Assembly (NCBI GenBank): GCA_944392525.1 | Contig: CALXXB010000005.1 | Location: forward strand, 1-43,875 | Source of the DNA: an uncultured Clostridia bacterium | Lineage (GTDB): Bacteria; Bacillota_A; Clostridia; TANB77; CAG-508 | Direction: 5' to 3' | Length of the DNA: 43,875 nt | Shown: in pieces, positions 28,601 to 36,903 of the stretch | Numbering within the stretch: the first letter of the stretch is position 1 | How the letters are laid out: each line of letters opens with the position of its first letter | The notes under the pieces: model-generated | What the model saw: only the letters and a program-made list of their open reading frames with translations | The model's database searches: none | Told to the model about the DNA's origin: nothing | Made by a program: the position numbers and the translations under genes

Positions 28601-30451
28601 CGTAACTTTTCCATCTTGTGTTGCAGATTTTCTATTTACATCTACTGATGCATTTATTACTAACATGGCTCCATCTATTCCAGAATCCTTGTAATTTGTT
28701 TGCTTTCCTGCTAACTCAACTGTTATTGTTCTTCCATCAACCCAATAATTAGCTATACTTAATTCTGTTTCATATACTAGATCTATACTATTTATTGTAA
28801 TATTTTCTACTGGTTCTGGTAGTTCAAATGTAATTCTTGGGTTTTCGTATAAGTTATATTGTTCATTGTTGCTTCTTAATGTTGTTCTTATTTCAACATC
28901 ATTTGATACTACTGTTGACAAAGTATCTTTATTTACTGCTAAAGTTGCTCCTGTATTTGATTCTTCTAATTTTATTGTTGATTCTGAATTAGCTGTTACT
29001 CCAGTAGAATAATCAATAGTTACATTTGTTACTAATCCATTTGCATCTTTAACATTTTGTTCTTCTCCAGCTTTTATTGTCTTAGTATGTGTAAATGCTA
29101 AATCTCCTTCAGCTATAGGGGTTGTTGTTCTTATCTCTAGGCTTGATGGTTCTTTTCCTGAATAATCAACAACCAAATTTCCATTTTCATCTACTTCTGT
29201 TTGTGAAGTTATTATTCCTAATACCATTCCATTCTCATTTAATATTGTTATAGTTCCATTTTGTCCTAATATTTTATCAAAACTTTCTTTTGAAATACTT
29301 GTTTTATTATAAACAACATTTGCTCTTCTTGTTTGTCCATCATTTAATGAGTAGAAACTTGCATCTTCTTTTAATGAAACATTTTCTTCGCTATTTGCTA
29401 AGTTTACCATTATCTTTGTTGTAGTTTCAAAACTTCTATCTAAAGAGGCATTTATTTTTCCTTTATATATTGTTCCTTCTAATGAAGTGTTACTAATTTG
29501 CATTAAAGCATCTTTTTCTTCATTTCCAATTTCTACTGTATTAGAAACTTTAATTTCCTTATCATTATATAATTTTACTGTTTCTTCTATTGGTAATTTG
29601 ATGTCTTCTAAATTAACGTCTTTATTATAAACTAAAGTTAATATTACATTTTCACATCCTGATTTTTTCCATAAAATCTTATTATCTTCATTTGGTTCAT
29701 TTGTGAATTGCAAATTAACACTTTGTTCATCAGACTCATATTCAAAATGTGTCATAGTATTAAAATTAGCTTTTGTAACAACTTCTGGAGTATCTTCGTT
29801 TTCTGGTAAAGTTACATTTGCATCAATTTCTTTTATTGGATAATTATTTTCTTTTAATCCCATATTCATAGAAATTTGTATAACTCTTTTTTCTTCACCA
29901 TTTACTTTTACAATTTTATTTGTAATTAACTCCATTGTATTCTCTACATTATCTTCGTTGTTGCTTTCCGCATAATCTAATTTAACTTCTCTTGTTGCAT
30001 TTATATTTATATCTTTTTCTGTACTATCCTTATAAATACCTGTTAGTCTTAGTTCTGATACCGCACTTAATAGTCCTGCATCTAAATTATCTTTTTTTAC
30101 AGGTTCTATTTCTACATCAAAACTAGCTGTACTTCCAGCATTTATTTGATTTAGTGTTATTTTGTTTCCTTCTATTTTATTTACAAATTCACTACTAGAA
30201 TTTTTTAATGTAAAATTACTATTTTCTAAAGTAATCTCTCCATTAAAATATCCTTCATTTTTTACTGTAACACTTAATGTTAAAAGATTTTCACTTTTTA
30301 GTTCTGCTGTATATTCTATGTTTCTATGATTAGTTGAAACACTTTCTGCAGCCAAACTTACAAAGCCCACTCCAACATAAACAAAATTAATCATTGTTAA
30401 AGTGATTAATAACAACATTACTGTTACTAATTTCATAATTTTCCTTTTCAT
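25616..30451 (-). CDS. Giant surface stalk protein D: DUF11-like repeats and SdrD_B domain
   Basis: 1611 residues. The signal segment spans about residues 7-33. Most of the protein is beta-rich, Asn/Glu/Val-rich modules, several DUF11-like (for example VEVSNVGSVDINNVQVRGSV; YSINVKNNGTQDINDLIVKD). An Asn/Gly/Asp-rich linker (NQNPGNVEQPDDNTGSNNND) precedes an SdrD_B domain starting near 1272 (IITGVAWFDENANGQKD). A last DUF11-like module (FDLKLEKFVSR, later DYMPSDLTFSSELNKDWYQT) follows. The C-terminus is ADVLLGIRTGG, a hydrophobic segment and RKNKKNKEEI. It matches the product of 15969-21335 in order and in many local sequences, so the two genes are old duplicates. It is first in its operon, with ribosome site AAGGAGG and a strong promoter. 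Surface location is well supported; the stalk function is inferred. Confidence 0.86.
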   Translation of the reverse strand: MKRKIMKLVTVMLLLITLTMINFVYVGVGFVSLAAESVSTNHRNIEYTAELKSENLLTLSVTVKNEGYFNGEITLENSNFTLKNSSSEFVNKIEGNKITLNQINAGSTASFDVEIEPVKKDNLDAGLLSAVSELRLTGIYKDSTEKDININATREVKLDYAESNNEDNVENTMELITNKIVKVNGEEKRVIQISMNMGLKENNYPIKEIDANVTLPENEDTPEVVTKANFNTMTHFEYESDEQSVNLQFTNEPNEDNKILWKKSGCENVILTLVYNKDVNLEDIKLPIEETVKLYNDKEIKVSNTVEIGNEEKDALMQISNTSLEGTIYKGKINASLDRSFETTTKIMVNLANSEENVSLKEDASFYSLNDGQTRRANVVYNKTSISKESFDKILGQNGTITILNENGMVLGIITSQTEVDENGNLVVDYSGKEPSSLEIRTTTPIAEGDLAFTHTKTIKAGEEQNVKDANGLVTNVTIDYSTGVTANSESTIKLEESNTGATLAVNKDTLSTVVSNDVEIRTTLRSNNEQYNLYENPRITFELPEPVENITINSIDLVYETELSIANYWVDGRTITVELAGKQTNYKDSGIDGAMLVINASVDVNRKSATQDGKVTMTIENREEVVAAENSIRVVAPTDMTVIHSISDLGVETIGQEGTEVVSLDRGSEEKDLQTQIEVINNNENTMENVKVLGTFPTRSNENNIDTDIIQGLDVQGVENAKVYYTENENATDDLQNGENGWQESITDGTKVRKYLIEVPTMDSGTSILATYTTNVPASLEYNQEAKQDYTVNYQNSLTKATNQMEATEIELETGVGPILEARLTASVAGTDEQNGATVKNGEVIKYKVEVSNVGSVDINNVQVRGSVPEGTTLVTPKANFEYTGSSYYDELDSTAYEDTIDSLSVGEVVTKEYEVRVNNDTQAGTNLVNKSSITYGDVTKESEESNLVTENGNIRLTVKRITDRDTDLYETGNVQYFAIIENISNETQNDITVKTNLPESLEVSRLNLITGMESEDVSDEDLLEMTTGSGDDLVSTEPVEVTEEELTHNNADIPEVEQIEYQDELNIGSLEPGQNKVLSYDLKINKVGEEEAISFSVNANVGNEEYRSNKVTDNVRKVDISLAMAAEPDGDYVKAGDTIKYSINVKNNGTQDINDLIVKDEIPASLSVTKVTLDGEELTDLKEKNNLEIRCNIAAGSESNIEIETVVNYSEGRTEAEAITNVAYAEVLAERVAATSEITHIIEANENQNPGNVEQPDDNTGSNNNDVANGDGIITGVAWFDENANGQKDSNEGLVDGVKVRLYNTQTNNLVKKEDGSTLEATTNENGVYVLDHIANGQYIVIFDYDDAAYSLTKYKAEGVSESNNSDAIMKELTIDGQTEEYASTDILEMDEGNISDVNVGFVKLQNFDLKLEKFVSRIVIQDSSGSTVREYNDETLARAELDAKRVNGATVLIEYKIRVSNVGEVDGYVRRIADYMPSDLTFSSELNKDWYQTGNGLYTESIANDVLAPGESRELTLTLTKAMTENNVGLINNTAEIDEAYNELGLADSNSTPGNRTNGENDMGSADVLLGIRTGGAVYIGGAIATVAVLGIIAFVIIRKNKKNKEEI

Positions 30452-30487
30452 AATAAACCTCCTTAGTTTATAATACCTCTACTTACT

Positions 30488-30516
30488 ATTATAACCTTTT
30501 TTGTCAGATTTTTCAA
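30488..30516 (-). promoter_or_regulatory. Promoter of surface-protein operon 2
   Basis: TTGAAA (30511-30516), 17 bp and a perfect TATAAT (30488-30493) on minus, about 37 bp before the ATG. The stretch 30517-30734 shared with the divergent plus gene is AT-rich. It holds a candidate plus promoter and a small TTACA-TTT-TGTAA palindrome (30646-30658), and no riboswitch was recognised. Confidence 0.75.
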
Positions 30517-30670
30517 GGTCTTTGGGAACTTTTTACAACTTTTTATGTAAATTTATTTTATAAGATAAATTTTCCTTTACGGAAGCTATTTTTTCAATGT
30601 TTTCATATTCTTTTATTAAAATATTTCATTTATATTTATTTTTTATTACATTTTGTAACATTTATATTTT

Positions 30671-30700
30671 TTGCCTAATATTATATTACATAGATAATAT
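30671..30700 (+). promoter_or_regulatory. Candidate promoter of the 30735-31555 gene pair
   Basis: TTGCCT (30671-30676), 18 bp and TAATAT (30695-30700), followed by ribosome site AGAGGTG at 30721-30727. The match is moderate and a sporulation sigma promoter cannot be excluded. Confidence 0.35.
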
Positions 30701-30734
30701 TTGCTTGCATATATTTAATTAGAGGTGATTTATT

Positions 30735-31151
30735 TTGGACGATAAATTTAATATTGATCAAAACTCATTAAATAAGCTAAATGATATGATAAAAAATGGA
30801 AATGTTTCAGAAATTCTTTCAAAAATTCCTCCTGATGTAATGCAAAACTTTTCTACAATGATGAATAATCAAAATAGTAATTCAAGTAATGGCAATAATA
30901 ATGAGAAAGTTTCTAACAATTCAACACAAAATTCTTTTGACTTTAGTAATATTGATATGAATACAATTATGAAAATGAAAAATGTAATGGAAAAGATGAA
31001 CAATACAAATGACCCAAGGAGTAATTTGCTTGCTTCCCTAAAGCCCTATCTTCGTGACAACAAAAAAGAAAAGTTAGACCAATACGCAAATCTTATCAAT
31101 TTTGCTAAAATTGCTGAAATTTTGAAAAATGATAATAAGGAGACTAAATAA
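30735..31151 (+). CDS. Unrecognised small Asn-rich protein, first of a coupled pair
   Basis: 138 residues from a TTG start, supported by AGAGGTGAT seven bases upstream and no suitable ATG. The N-terminal half contains an amphipathic region (about residues 10-45) and a low-complexity Asn/Ser stretch (NNQNSNSSNGNNNEKVSNNS). The C-terminal half is helical with a conserved-looking block LLASLKPYLRDNKKEKLDQY and LINFAKIAEIL. No signal peptide or membrane segment is seen. Its stop overlaps the start of the next gene (TAATG), implying translational coupling. I have seen similar small protein pairs only as hypothetical clostridial genes and assign no function. Confidence 0.7.
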   Translation: MDDKFNIDQNSLNKLNDMIKNGNVSEILSKIPPDVMQNFSTMMNNQNSNSSNGNNNEKVSNNSTQNSFDFSNIDMNTIMKMKNVMEKMNNTNDPRSNLLASLKPYLRDNKKEKLDQYANLINFAKIAEILKNDNKETK

Positions 31152-31555
31152 TGCCTATTTTTCCTTTTTCTCCATTCTATCGCAATTATTATAATTACTA
31201 TTATCCTCATTATTACAAAAATAATGAGGATATTCGAAATGTAGAAAAAAAAGAAAATAGTCTTAATAATAACACCATTAATCTAGAAGAAAGACGTGAC
31301 AATTTGGAAAATAAAGAAAATAATTCAGAAAATAAAAGAAAACATAAAAAAAAATCATCTAGCTATAATTCTTTTGCTAATATTAATCTATCTGCTTTAC
31401 TAGAATCTGATTTAAATTCTCCTATTATAGAAATATTAGGTATAAAACTATATTTAGATGATCTTATTATAATCGGTTTACTATTTTTCCTATACAATGA
31501 AGGTGTACAAGATGAAATCCTTTTTGGTATCTTACTGTTACTATTATTAAGCTAA
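31151..31555 (+). CDS. Unrecognised small protein with Tyr-rich N-terminus and hydrophobic tail
   Basis: 134 residues. The start ATG at 31151 overlaps the previous stop in TAATG. Residues 5-22 are aromatic-rich (PFSPFYRNYYNYYYPHYY), residues 24-75 are charged and Asn/Lys/Glu-rich low complexity, and the C-terminus is hydrophobic (LYLDDLIIIGLLFFLYNEGV, then ILFGILLLLLLS), which may insert in a membrane. Tyr-rich segments occur in spore-coat proteins, which together with nearby spoIIE is suggestive but not evidence. Its stop is one base from the end of the convergent minC, with no terminator between them. Confidence 0.65.
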   Translation: MPIFPFSPFYRNYYNYYYPHYYKNNEDIRNVEKKENSLNNNTINLEERRDNLENKENNSENKRKHKKKSSSYNSFANINLSALLESDLNSPIIEILGIKLYLDDLIIIGLLFFLYNEGVQDEILFGILLLLLLS

Positions 31556-31556
31556 A

Positions 31557-32171
31557 TTATTCTATAACTATTTTGTCATCTACAACACTAAGATATGCTT
31601 GCTTATGTAAAGGCTCTTCATCTCTATTTATCTCCTTTACTATATTTGCAATTCTAACTTGTACTGCATCAAAAAGACCTGCTGCAATAATTGCTTGCTT
31701 ATTTCCTTTAGCCCCTGCATGTGCTAGCCCTCTTAGAGCTCCTAGAACAACAATATTGTCTGAAGCTATTACTTCTGCTCCTGAATTCACATCTCCTAAA
31801 ATTACTAAGCTTCCTTCTACTTCCATTTTTTGTCCAGATCTTAATGAACCTCTATGGAATTTTGTTTCTGACATCGCTATTTCTTTATCAAAAGTTCTCT
31901 TGATGCTAGAAAGTCCTAAGCTTTTTGGCATATCAAAATCTATTTCAACATCAATTTTATCTTTTATTATTGCTTGTATTTGGTCGATTTCTTTGTTTTT
32001 TAATATTTTACCTGTTACTCTTATCGGTGTTTTTTCGTCTTTATATAACTTTTTTAATTCTGGTAACTTTTTTCTTAATGTATAAATTATTTCTCCCTGT
32101 TCTGCATTTTCATCTAACTTTATTACAATTTCATCTTTTCTTAAGTTTATGCTTACATAATTATTCTTCAT
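31557..32171 (-). CDS. minC: Septum site-determining protein MinC
   Basis: A 204-residue MinC, an inhibitor of FtsZ ring assembly at wrong sites. The N-terminal domain (about 1-95) is variable. The C-terminal beta-helix domain (about 105-200) has the recognisable RGSLRSGQKMEVEGSLVILG, DVNSGAEVIASDNIVVLG, LRGLAHAGAKGN and the ending around FDAVQVRIANI. MinC normally needs MinD for membrane recruitment, but minD does not follow: the next genes are on the opposite strand. The gene is downstream of mrdA but separated by a terminator, and has its own strong promoter. Ribosome site GGAAGGATG precedes the ATG at 32171. Confidence 0.93.
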   Translation of the reverse strand: MKNNYVSINLRKDEIVIKLDENAEQGEIIYTLRKKLPELKKLYKDEKTPIRVTGKILKNKEIDQIQAIIKDKIDVEIDFDMPKSLGLSSIKRTFDKEIAMSETKFHRGSLRSGQKMEVEGSLVILGDVNSGAEVIASDNIVVLGALRGLAHAGAKGNKQAIIAAGLFDAVQVRIANIVKEINRDEEPLHKQAYLSVVDDKIVIE

Positions 32172-32207
32172 TTTTACATCCTTCCAATTCTTTCTATTTA
32201 CACTAAA

Positions 32208-32236
32208 AATATAATATAGAAATTTCTTATTGTCAA
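32208..32236 (-). promoter_or_regulatory. Promoter of minC
   Basis: A perfect TTGACA (32231-32236), 17 bp and TATATT (32208-32213) on minus, 37 bp before the minC ATG and after the mrdA terminator. Confidence 0.7.
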
Positions 32237-32269
32237 TATTTGTAATAGAATTTATATATGCTTTATTAT

Positions 32270-32298
32270 AAAACTCTAGCTATAACTGCTAGAGTTTT
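32270..32298 (-). terminator. Terminator after mrdA
   Basis: AAAACTCTAGC (32270-32280) pairs perfectly with GCTAGAGTTTT (32288-32298) around a 7-nt loop, immediately after the mrdA stop codon. It ends the shape operon before minC. Confidence 0.88.
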
Positions 32299-32299
32299 A

Positions 32300-34423
32300 T
32301 TAGTTCATTATTTGTACATATGGTTCTGCTGTCATATCTTCTTCAATTGTCTCTACATTCATTCCGAAATATTCTTCCATAATATCTCTTACTACTTCTG
32401 CCGTATAGTTTCCGTGTCCTCCATTTTCTACTATAACAACAATTGCTATCTCCGGATTTTCAAATGGCGCAAATCCAACAAACCATGCATTTACTTTGTT
32501 TCCCGCTGCCTCTGCTGAACCAGTTTTTCCTCCTACACTAATTCCAAAATCCTTAAATCTAACATACGCTGTACCTGAACTATCCTGTGTAACAGATTCC
32601 ATACCAGCAAGAACAGCATCTAAATAATCTTGATTTATATCAATATCTTCTACTTGTTCTTCTTCTATTCCTAATTTTTGATTTACAAAACTTTCTATTT
32701 CTTCTCTTGAAACTTCTGACCCATCTGACCTTCTTATAGTTCTAACTATAGTAGGATCTATTCTATTTCCTCCATTTGCTAATATACTTATATATCTTGC
32801 CATCTGAACTGGGCTAAATGAGTTATCATTTTGTCCTATCGCTGCTTGTAATGTATCTGCAGCATACCATGATGGATCATTAGGATGTAATTCCGCCTTT
32901 GTTTCAGGACTTGCTACTGATCCAGATGCTTCACTTGGTAGTTCAACACCTGTTTTACTTCCTAATCCAAAATATTTTGCAAATCTCGCTAAAGTATCTA
33001 TTCCCATTCTATCTGCTGTTTCATAGAAGAAATAGTTACAAGATTTTTCAATAGCTCCTGATACATCAAGCCAACCATGCCCTCTGTGATAATCTGTATA
33101 ATACCAACATCTTGGTTGAAAATCTCTATATTTTGTGTATACACCTGTATCATTTATTCTTGTCTTCAAATCTATAGCTCCTGATTCCAATCCTGCTATA
33201 GCAGTTACCATTTTAAATGTAGAACCTGGTGAATATGAGTTTTGAACAGCTTTATTTACTAATGGGTGTGCTGAATTATTATTGTAATTGTTCCAGTTTT
33301 CTGTACTTATACCGCCTACAAAGTCTGCTGGATTATATGTTGGATAACTTGCCATTGCAAGTATTTCTCCACTGTTTACATTCATTACAACACAAGCACC
33401 CGCATTTGTATCAAATCTTTGTCCAAATCCTCCACTTGATATTTTTTGAATATTTGCTGCTAATGCTTCTTCCGTAACCTTTTGAAGATTTGCATCTATT
33501 GTAAGAACGACATCTGATCCTTCTACTGCTTCTTCTGAAACGTATTCAGCAGTTGTTGTTCCATCAACAGCCATATCTATTTGTTTTGTTCCATTTTTTC
33601 CTTTTAAGTATTCCTCAAATACATATTCTATACCAGTTTTTCCTATAATATCATTTTGGCTATATGTATCTTTTCTGGTTGCATATTCTTCACTGCTTAT
33701 TTGTGAAGCATAACCTAAAATATGTGCCGCAAGTGTTCCTGAAGTATATTCTCTTACTGGTTTTACCGAAATATTTATTCCTGCAAACTTATCTGAACTC
33801 TCACTAAACTCTGCAACCGCTTCTCTTGGAATATTATCTGCTATTGTGATTGACTTTGTACTACTATATCCTTCTATTGATATTTGATATCTAATTGCTA
33901 TTATTTTTCTTATTTCTTCAATATTGGTTGTATTTGTTATCTCATATTTATCTACAAATTCATTAAAAGCATCTTCTGCACTTATATTTTCGTCTAAGTC
34001 ATTATCATCTTTCCATTCTGCTAATTCCTCATCTGATATTGTAAATGTATATGGATTAATACTAATAGGGAAAGAGTCTGGATAAGAAACTCCATATTTT
34101 TCAAGAACTTGTATCATATTTAAAATAGAAATATTAAGCTCATTATCATCTATTTTTGTTTTATACATCTCTAACGAGAACTGCATGTCGGAAGTAACTA
34201 AAGTCGCTCCTGTTCTATCTAAAATCTCTCCTCTTGCCGCTTCTAGTGTACTTTCTCTTGTTAGTCTTGTATTTGATTGTTCTCTATATTCTGCTCCATG
34301 CACTATCTGAAGGCTAAATAGTCTGATAATCAATACTATTCCTATAATATAAACAACAACTGTTAATAAATTGAATCTAAGATTTATATTAGCTTTTTTA
34401 GGCGTTCTGTTTCTTCTTATCAA
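32300..34423 (-). CDS. mrdA: Penicillin-binding protein 2 (elongation-specific transpeptidase)
   Basis: A 707-residue class B PBP. The N-terminal anchor (about residues 17-40) is followed by the PBP dimerisation domain (about 55-290, with AARGEILDRTGATLVTSD) and the transpeptidase domain with SxxK in YSPGSTFKMVTA, SxN in KSCNYFF and KTG in GGKTGSAEAAGNK. It cross-links lateral wall peptidoglycan together with RodA and MreBCD. The start is TTG at 34423, five bases after AAGGTG; the ATG just before it is out of frame. It lies 30 bp downstream of mreD, in the standard clostridial order. All catalytic motifs are intact. Confidence 0.95.
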   Translation of the reverse strand: MIRRNRTPKKANINLRFNLLTVVVYIIGIVLIIRLFSLQIVHGAEYREQSNTRLTRESTLEAARGEILDRTGATLVTSDMQFSLEMYKTKIDDNELNISILNMIQVLEKYGVSYPDSFPISINPYTFTISDEELAEWKDDNDLDENISAEDAFNEFVDKYEITNTTNIEEIRKIIAIRYQISIEGYSSTKSITIADNIPREAVAEFSESSDKFAGINISVKPVREYTSGTLAAHILGYASQISSEEYATRKDTYSQNDIIGKTGIEYVFEEYLKGKNGTKQIDMAVDGTTTAEYVSEEAVEGSDVVLTIDANLQKVTEEALAANIQKISSGGFGQRFDTNAGACVVMNVNSGEILAMASYPTYNPADFVGGISTENWNNYNNNSAHPLVNKAVQNSYSPGSTFKMVTAIAGLESGAIDLKTRINDTGVYTKYRDFQPRCWYYTDYHRGHGWLDVSGAIEKSCNYFFYETADRMGIDTLARFAKYFGLGSKTGVELPSEASGSVASPETKAELHPNDPSWYAADTLQAAIGQNDNSFSPVQMARYISILANGGNRIDPTIVRTIRRSDGSEVSREEIESFVNQKLGIEEEQVEDIDINQDYLDAVLAGMESVTQDSSGTAYVRFKDFGISVGGKTGSAEAAGNKVNAWFVGFAPFENPEIAIVVIVENGGHGNYTAEVVRDIMEEYFGMNVETIEEDMTAEPYVQIMN

Positions 34424-34453
34424 ACCATCACCTTCTTCCTTCCTTAACTATTT

Positions 34454-34988
34454 CTAAAAATATCTTGTTAAAATTTTATTTCCTTTATATTCATTTTCTA
34501 TATAATATCCTGCTTTTTGTATCAATGGATATAAAATGATAGTTAAAATTAAGTTATATACAATCTCAATTAACAGTATTTTTAAAAAGCTCATTATCTC
34601 AATACTTATTGATAAAAACATATAATCTAATAAATAATTTAACACTTCTACTAGAAAAGTAGAACCAAATACCATAAGCATTATTGTCATTCTACTATCC
34701 TTTGAAAAGTTTTTATCAAATACACCTGCTAAAAAACCTATTATTCCTAATGTTACAGCATTTATTCCGACTTGAGTACCTAATAACAAATCTAACATTA
34801 ATCCTACTGCCACTCCATAAATTGTTCCAACAGTTCTACTTGCAAATAATCCAATAAACAACACATATATAACAAATAAATTTGGCATAACTCCCGCAAT
34901 ATTAAACCATGTAAAGAAGTTTGATTGAAGATAATATATAATTAATCCGTACTAAAACTAAAACTATATTAATAACTAGTTTTTTCAA
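34454..34988 (-). CDS. mreD: Rod shape-determining protein MreD, apparent frameshift near 34949
   Basis: Polytopic MreD, a partner of MreC and the elongasome. The open frame from 34888 gives only 144 residues (starting MPNLFVIYVL) and lacks a usable ribosome site. Reading on upstream, the same frame is open through LIIYYLQSNFFTWFNIAGVM, a normal MreD N-terminus, back to a stop near 34953. The very start, KKLVINIVLVLV, preceded by TTG 34988 with GAGGTG six bases before it, lies in another frame. Removing one base near 34947-34951 joins them into about 177 residues, the normal size. Either this is a true +1 disruption (or a programmed slip) or an assembly error; no slippery homopolymer lies at the junction. 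The gene starts 13 bp after mreC. Confidence 0.85.
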
Positions 34989-35001
34989 TTAATTCACCTC
35001 T

Positions 35002-35817
35002 TTATTGATTTGTAATTACAAGTACTGTATCTAACTTATCAAAATCTACTGCTGTATCAATTACTGCATATCTATCTGTTATATTTTGTGCATTTTCTAC
35101 ACTTCTTACTGTTCCAACATGAATTCCTTTTGGATAAATTCCTCCAAGTCCTGAAGTTTCAACACTATCACCTTGAATAACATTAGCATCTGTTGGTATA
35201 TACATTCCTCTTAAAGTAGAATCCTCTTCTAAAGTTCCTTTACATACTATGCTATCACTAGTTGTACTCATTATACAACTTACAGAGCTTGCTGTATCTA
35301 TAATTGTTTGCACTTTTGCAGTATCATTTGTTACAGAAACTACATGTCCAACTAGTCCTTGATCACCTATTACTGTCATATTCTCTTGTACTCCATCATC
35401 ACTTCCGATGTTTATTACTATTGTTTTTGAATAATTACTTATTTCTTTATTTATTACATATCCTGGTACTGTAGTATATTCTCCATATTTTTCGCTCAAA
35501 TTTAAATATTCTTGTAATGTTTCATTTTGTGTTTTTATACTTTCAAGTTCTCTCAATGATTGTTCTAATTCACTATTTCTCTGTCTTAATTCTTCATTCT
35601 CTGCTTGCAAATTATTGATATCAGTAAAAAATGTACTATTTCCACTTAATTTATTTTTTAAATATGTTAACCCATTTTGTATAGGCATAACTAAATTAGT
35701 TGCAGCATTTTCAAAAAAGCTACTATTACTTTCTCCATTTGAAAATATTACAACTAAAATTAAAATTATAATAGTAATAACAATTCCTATAATTCCACTT
35801 TTTTTCTTTCTATACAT
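35002..35817 (-). CDS. mreC: Rod shape-determining protein MreC
   Basis: 271 residues. One N-terminal membrane segment (about residues 9-26, GIIGIVITIIILILVVIFSN) is followed by a coiled coil (about 65-100, NNLQAENEELRQRNSELEQS) and the extracytoplasmic double beta-barrel domain (about 110-270, with VINIGSDDGVQENMTVIGDQ and GLVGHVVSV). MreC links MreB filaments inside the cell to PBP2 and RodA outside. Length and order are typical. The ATG at 35817 has GGAG upstream. It sits 16 bp after mreB and 13 bp before the mreD start, so the genes are one operon. Confidence 0.95.
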   Translation of the reverse strand: MYRKKKSGIIGIVITIIILILVVIFSNGESNSSFFENAATNLVMPIQNGLTYLKNKLSGNSTFFTDINNLQAENEELRQRNSELEQSLRELESIKTQNETLQEYLNLSEKYGEYTTVPGYVINKEISNYSKTIVINIGSDDGVQENMTVIGDQGLVGHVVSVTNDTAKVQTIIDTASSVSCIMSTTSDSIVCKGTLEEDSTLRGMYIPTDANVIQGDSVETSGLGGIYPKGIHVGTVRSVENAQNITDRYAVIDTAVDFDKLDTVLVITNQ

Positions 35818-35833
35818 TTTTTACTCCTTGTCT

Positions 35834-36868
35834 TTATCTTCTATTATTTCTTGCATTTACAAGAACTCTTCCTAATCTTTCTATATCCTCCAATGTTTTT
35901 CCTGCTCCCCTAACCACACAATCTAATGGTTCATCTGCTACGTAAACAGGCATTCCAGTTTCTTTACTTATTAGTTTGTCCAAATTTTTGATTAAAGCTC
36001 CTCCTCCTGCTAGAACTATACCTTTTTCCATGATATCTGCAGCAAGTTCTGGTGGAGTTTTTTCTAATGTCATTTTTACTATTTCTACTATTTTTGAAAT
36101 TGATTCTCTCATTGCCTCTTCTATTTGTGTAGATGTAACTACTACATTTCTTGGTAATCCTGTGCTTAAATCTCTTCCTCTAATTTCCATAGAGTTTTCA
36201 GTCATAAGTGGCATTGCACATCCTAGTTGTATTTTTATTTGCTCTGCAGTTGTATCTCCTATTGCTAAGTTTAACTCGCGTTTTATATAGTTTACTATAT
36301 CCTCATCAAGCTCATCTCCTGCTATTCTTAAAGAATGACTTACTACTATTCCACCTAAAGATATAACTGCTACTTCTGTTGTTCCACCACCAATATCAAC
36401 TATTATATTTCCACTTGGTTCACCAACATCTAATGATGCTCCAATCGCTGCTGCCATAGGCTCTTCTATTAGATATACTTCTCTTGCACCTGCTTGCATT
36501 ATAGCTTCCTCTACCGCTCTTTCTTCTACTTCTGTTATCCCTGATGGCACACCAACTACTACTCTTGGTTTTCCTATATTATATCTTTTTCCTACCTTGG
36601 CAATTATGTTTTTAAGCATTAATTGTGTTGCTGTAAAATCTGCTATAACACCATCTTTCATAGGTCTTACTGCACTTATTTGTTCTGGTGTCCTACCTAG
36701 CATTTCTTTTGCTTCTGTTCCTGTTGCTACAATATTTCCTGTTCTTTTATTTATTGCAACTACAGATGGTTCTTTTAGCACAATTCCTTTTCCCTTTAAA
36801 GCTACTAAAAGATTAGCTGTTCCCAAATCAATTCCAATATCTTTTGATCCAAATGTAAATAATTTCAT
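35834..36868 (-). CDS. mreB: Rod shape-determining protein MreB (actin-like)
   Basis: A 344-residue bacterial actin. The phosphate-1 motif is [20 protein letters not shown], the phosphate-2 motif is [17 protein letters not shown] (about 155-171), the adenosine motif is [18 protein letters not shown], and [20 protein letters not shown] is the conserved MreB block. It forms membrane-bound antiparallel filaments that direct lateral wall synthesis. Ribosome site AAAGGAA precedes the ATG. It lies between radC and mreC in canonical order. Full length, no anomalies. Confidence 0.97.
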   Translation of the reverse strand: MKLFTFGSKDIGIDLGTANLLVALKGKGIVLKEPSVVAINKRTGNIVATGTEAKEMLGRTPEQISAVRPMKDGVIADFTATQLMLKNIIAKVGKRYNIGKPRVVVGVPSGITEVEERAVEEAIMQAGAREVYLIEEPMAAAIGASLDVGEPSGNIIVDIGGGTTEVAVISLGGIVVSHSLRIAGDELDEDIVNYIKRELNLAIGDTTAEQIKIQLGCAMPLMTENSMEIRGRDLSTGLPRNVVVTSTQIEEAMRESISKIVEIVKMTLEKTPPELAADIMEKGIVLAGGGALIKNLDKLISKETGMPVYVADEPLDCVVRGAGKTLEDIERLGRVLVNARNNRR

Positions 36869-36903
36869 AACTCTAAGTTCCTTTCTTTAATTAAGTTTTT
36901 TCT

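Noticed and set aside
30452..30734. c-di-GMP or other riboswitch in front of the surface-protein operons
   Set aside because: The promoters at 30488-30516 and 21383-21411 leave leaders of only about 30-40 nt. No riboswitch core or terminator switch is visible there.
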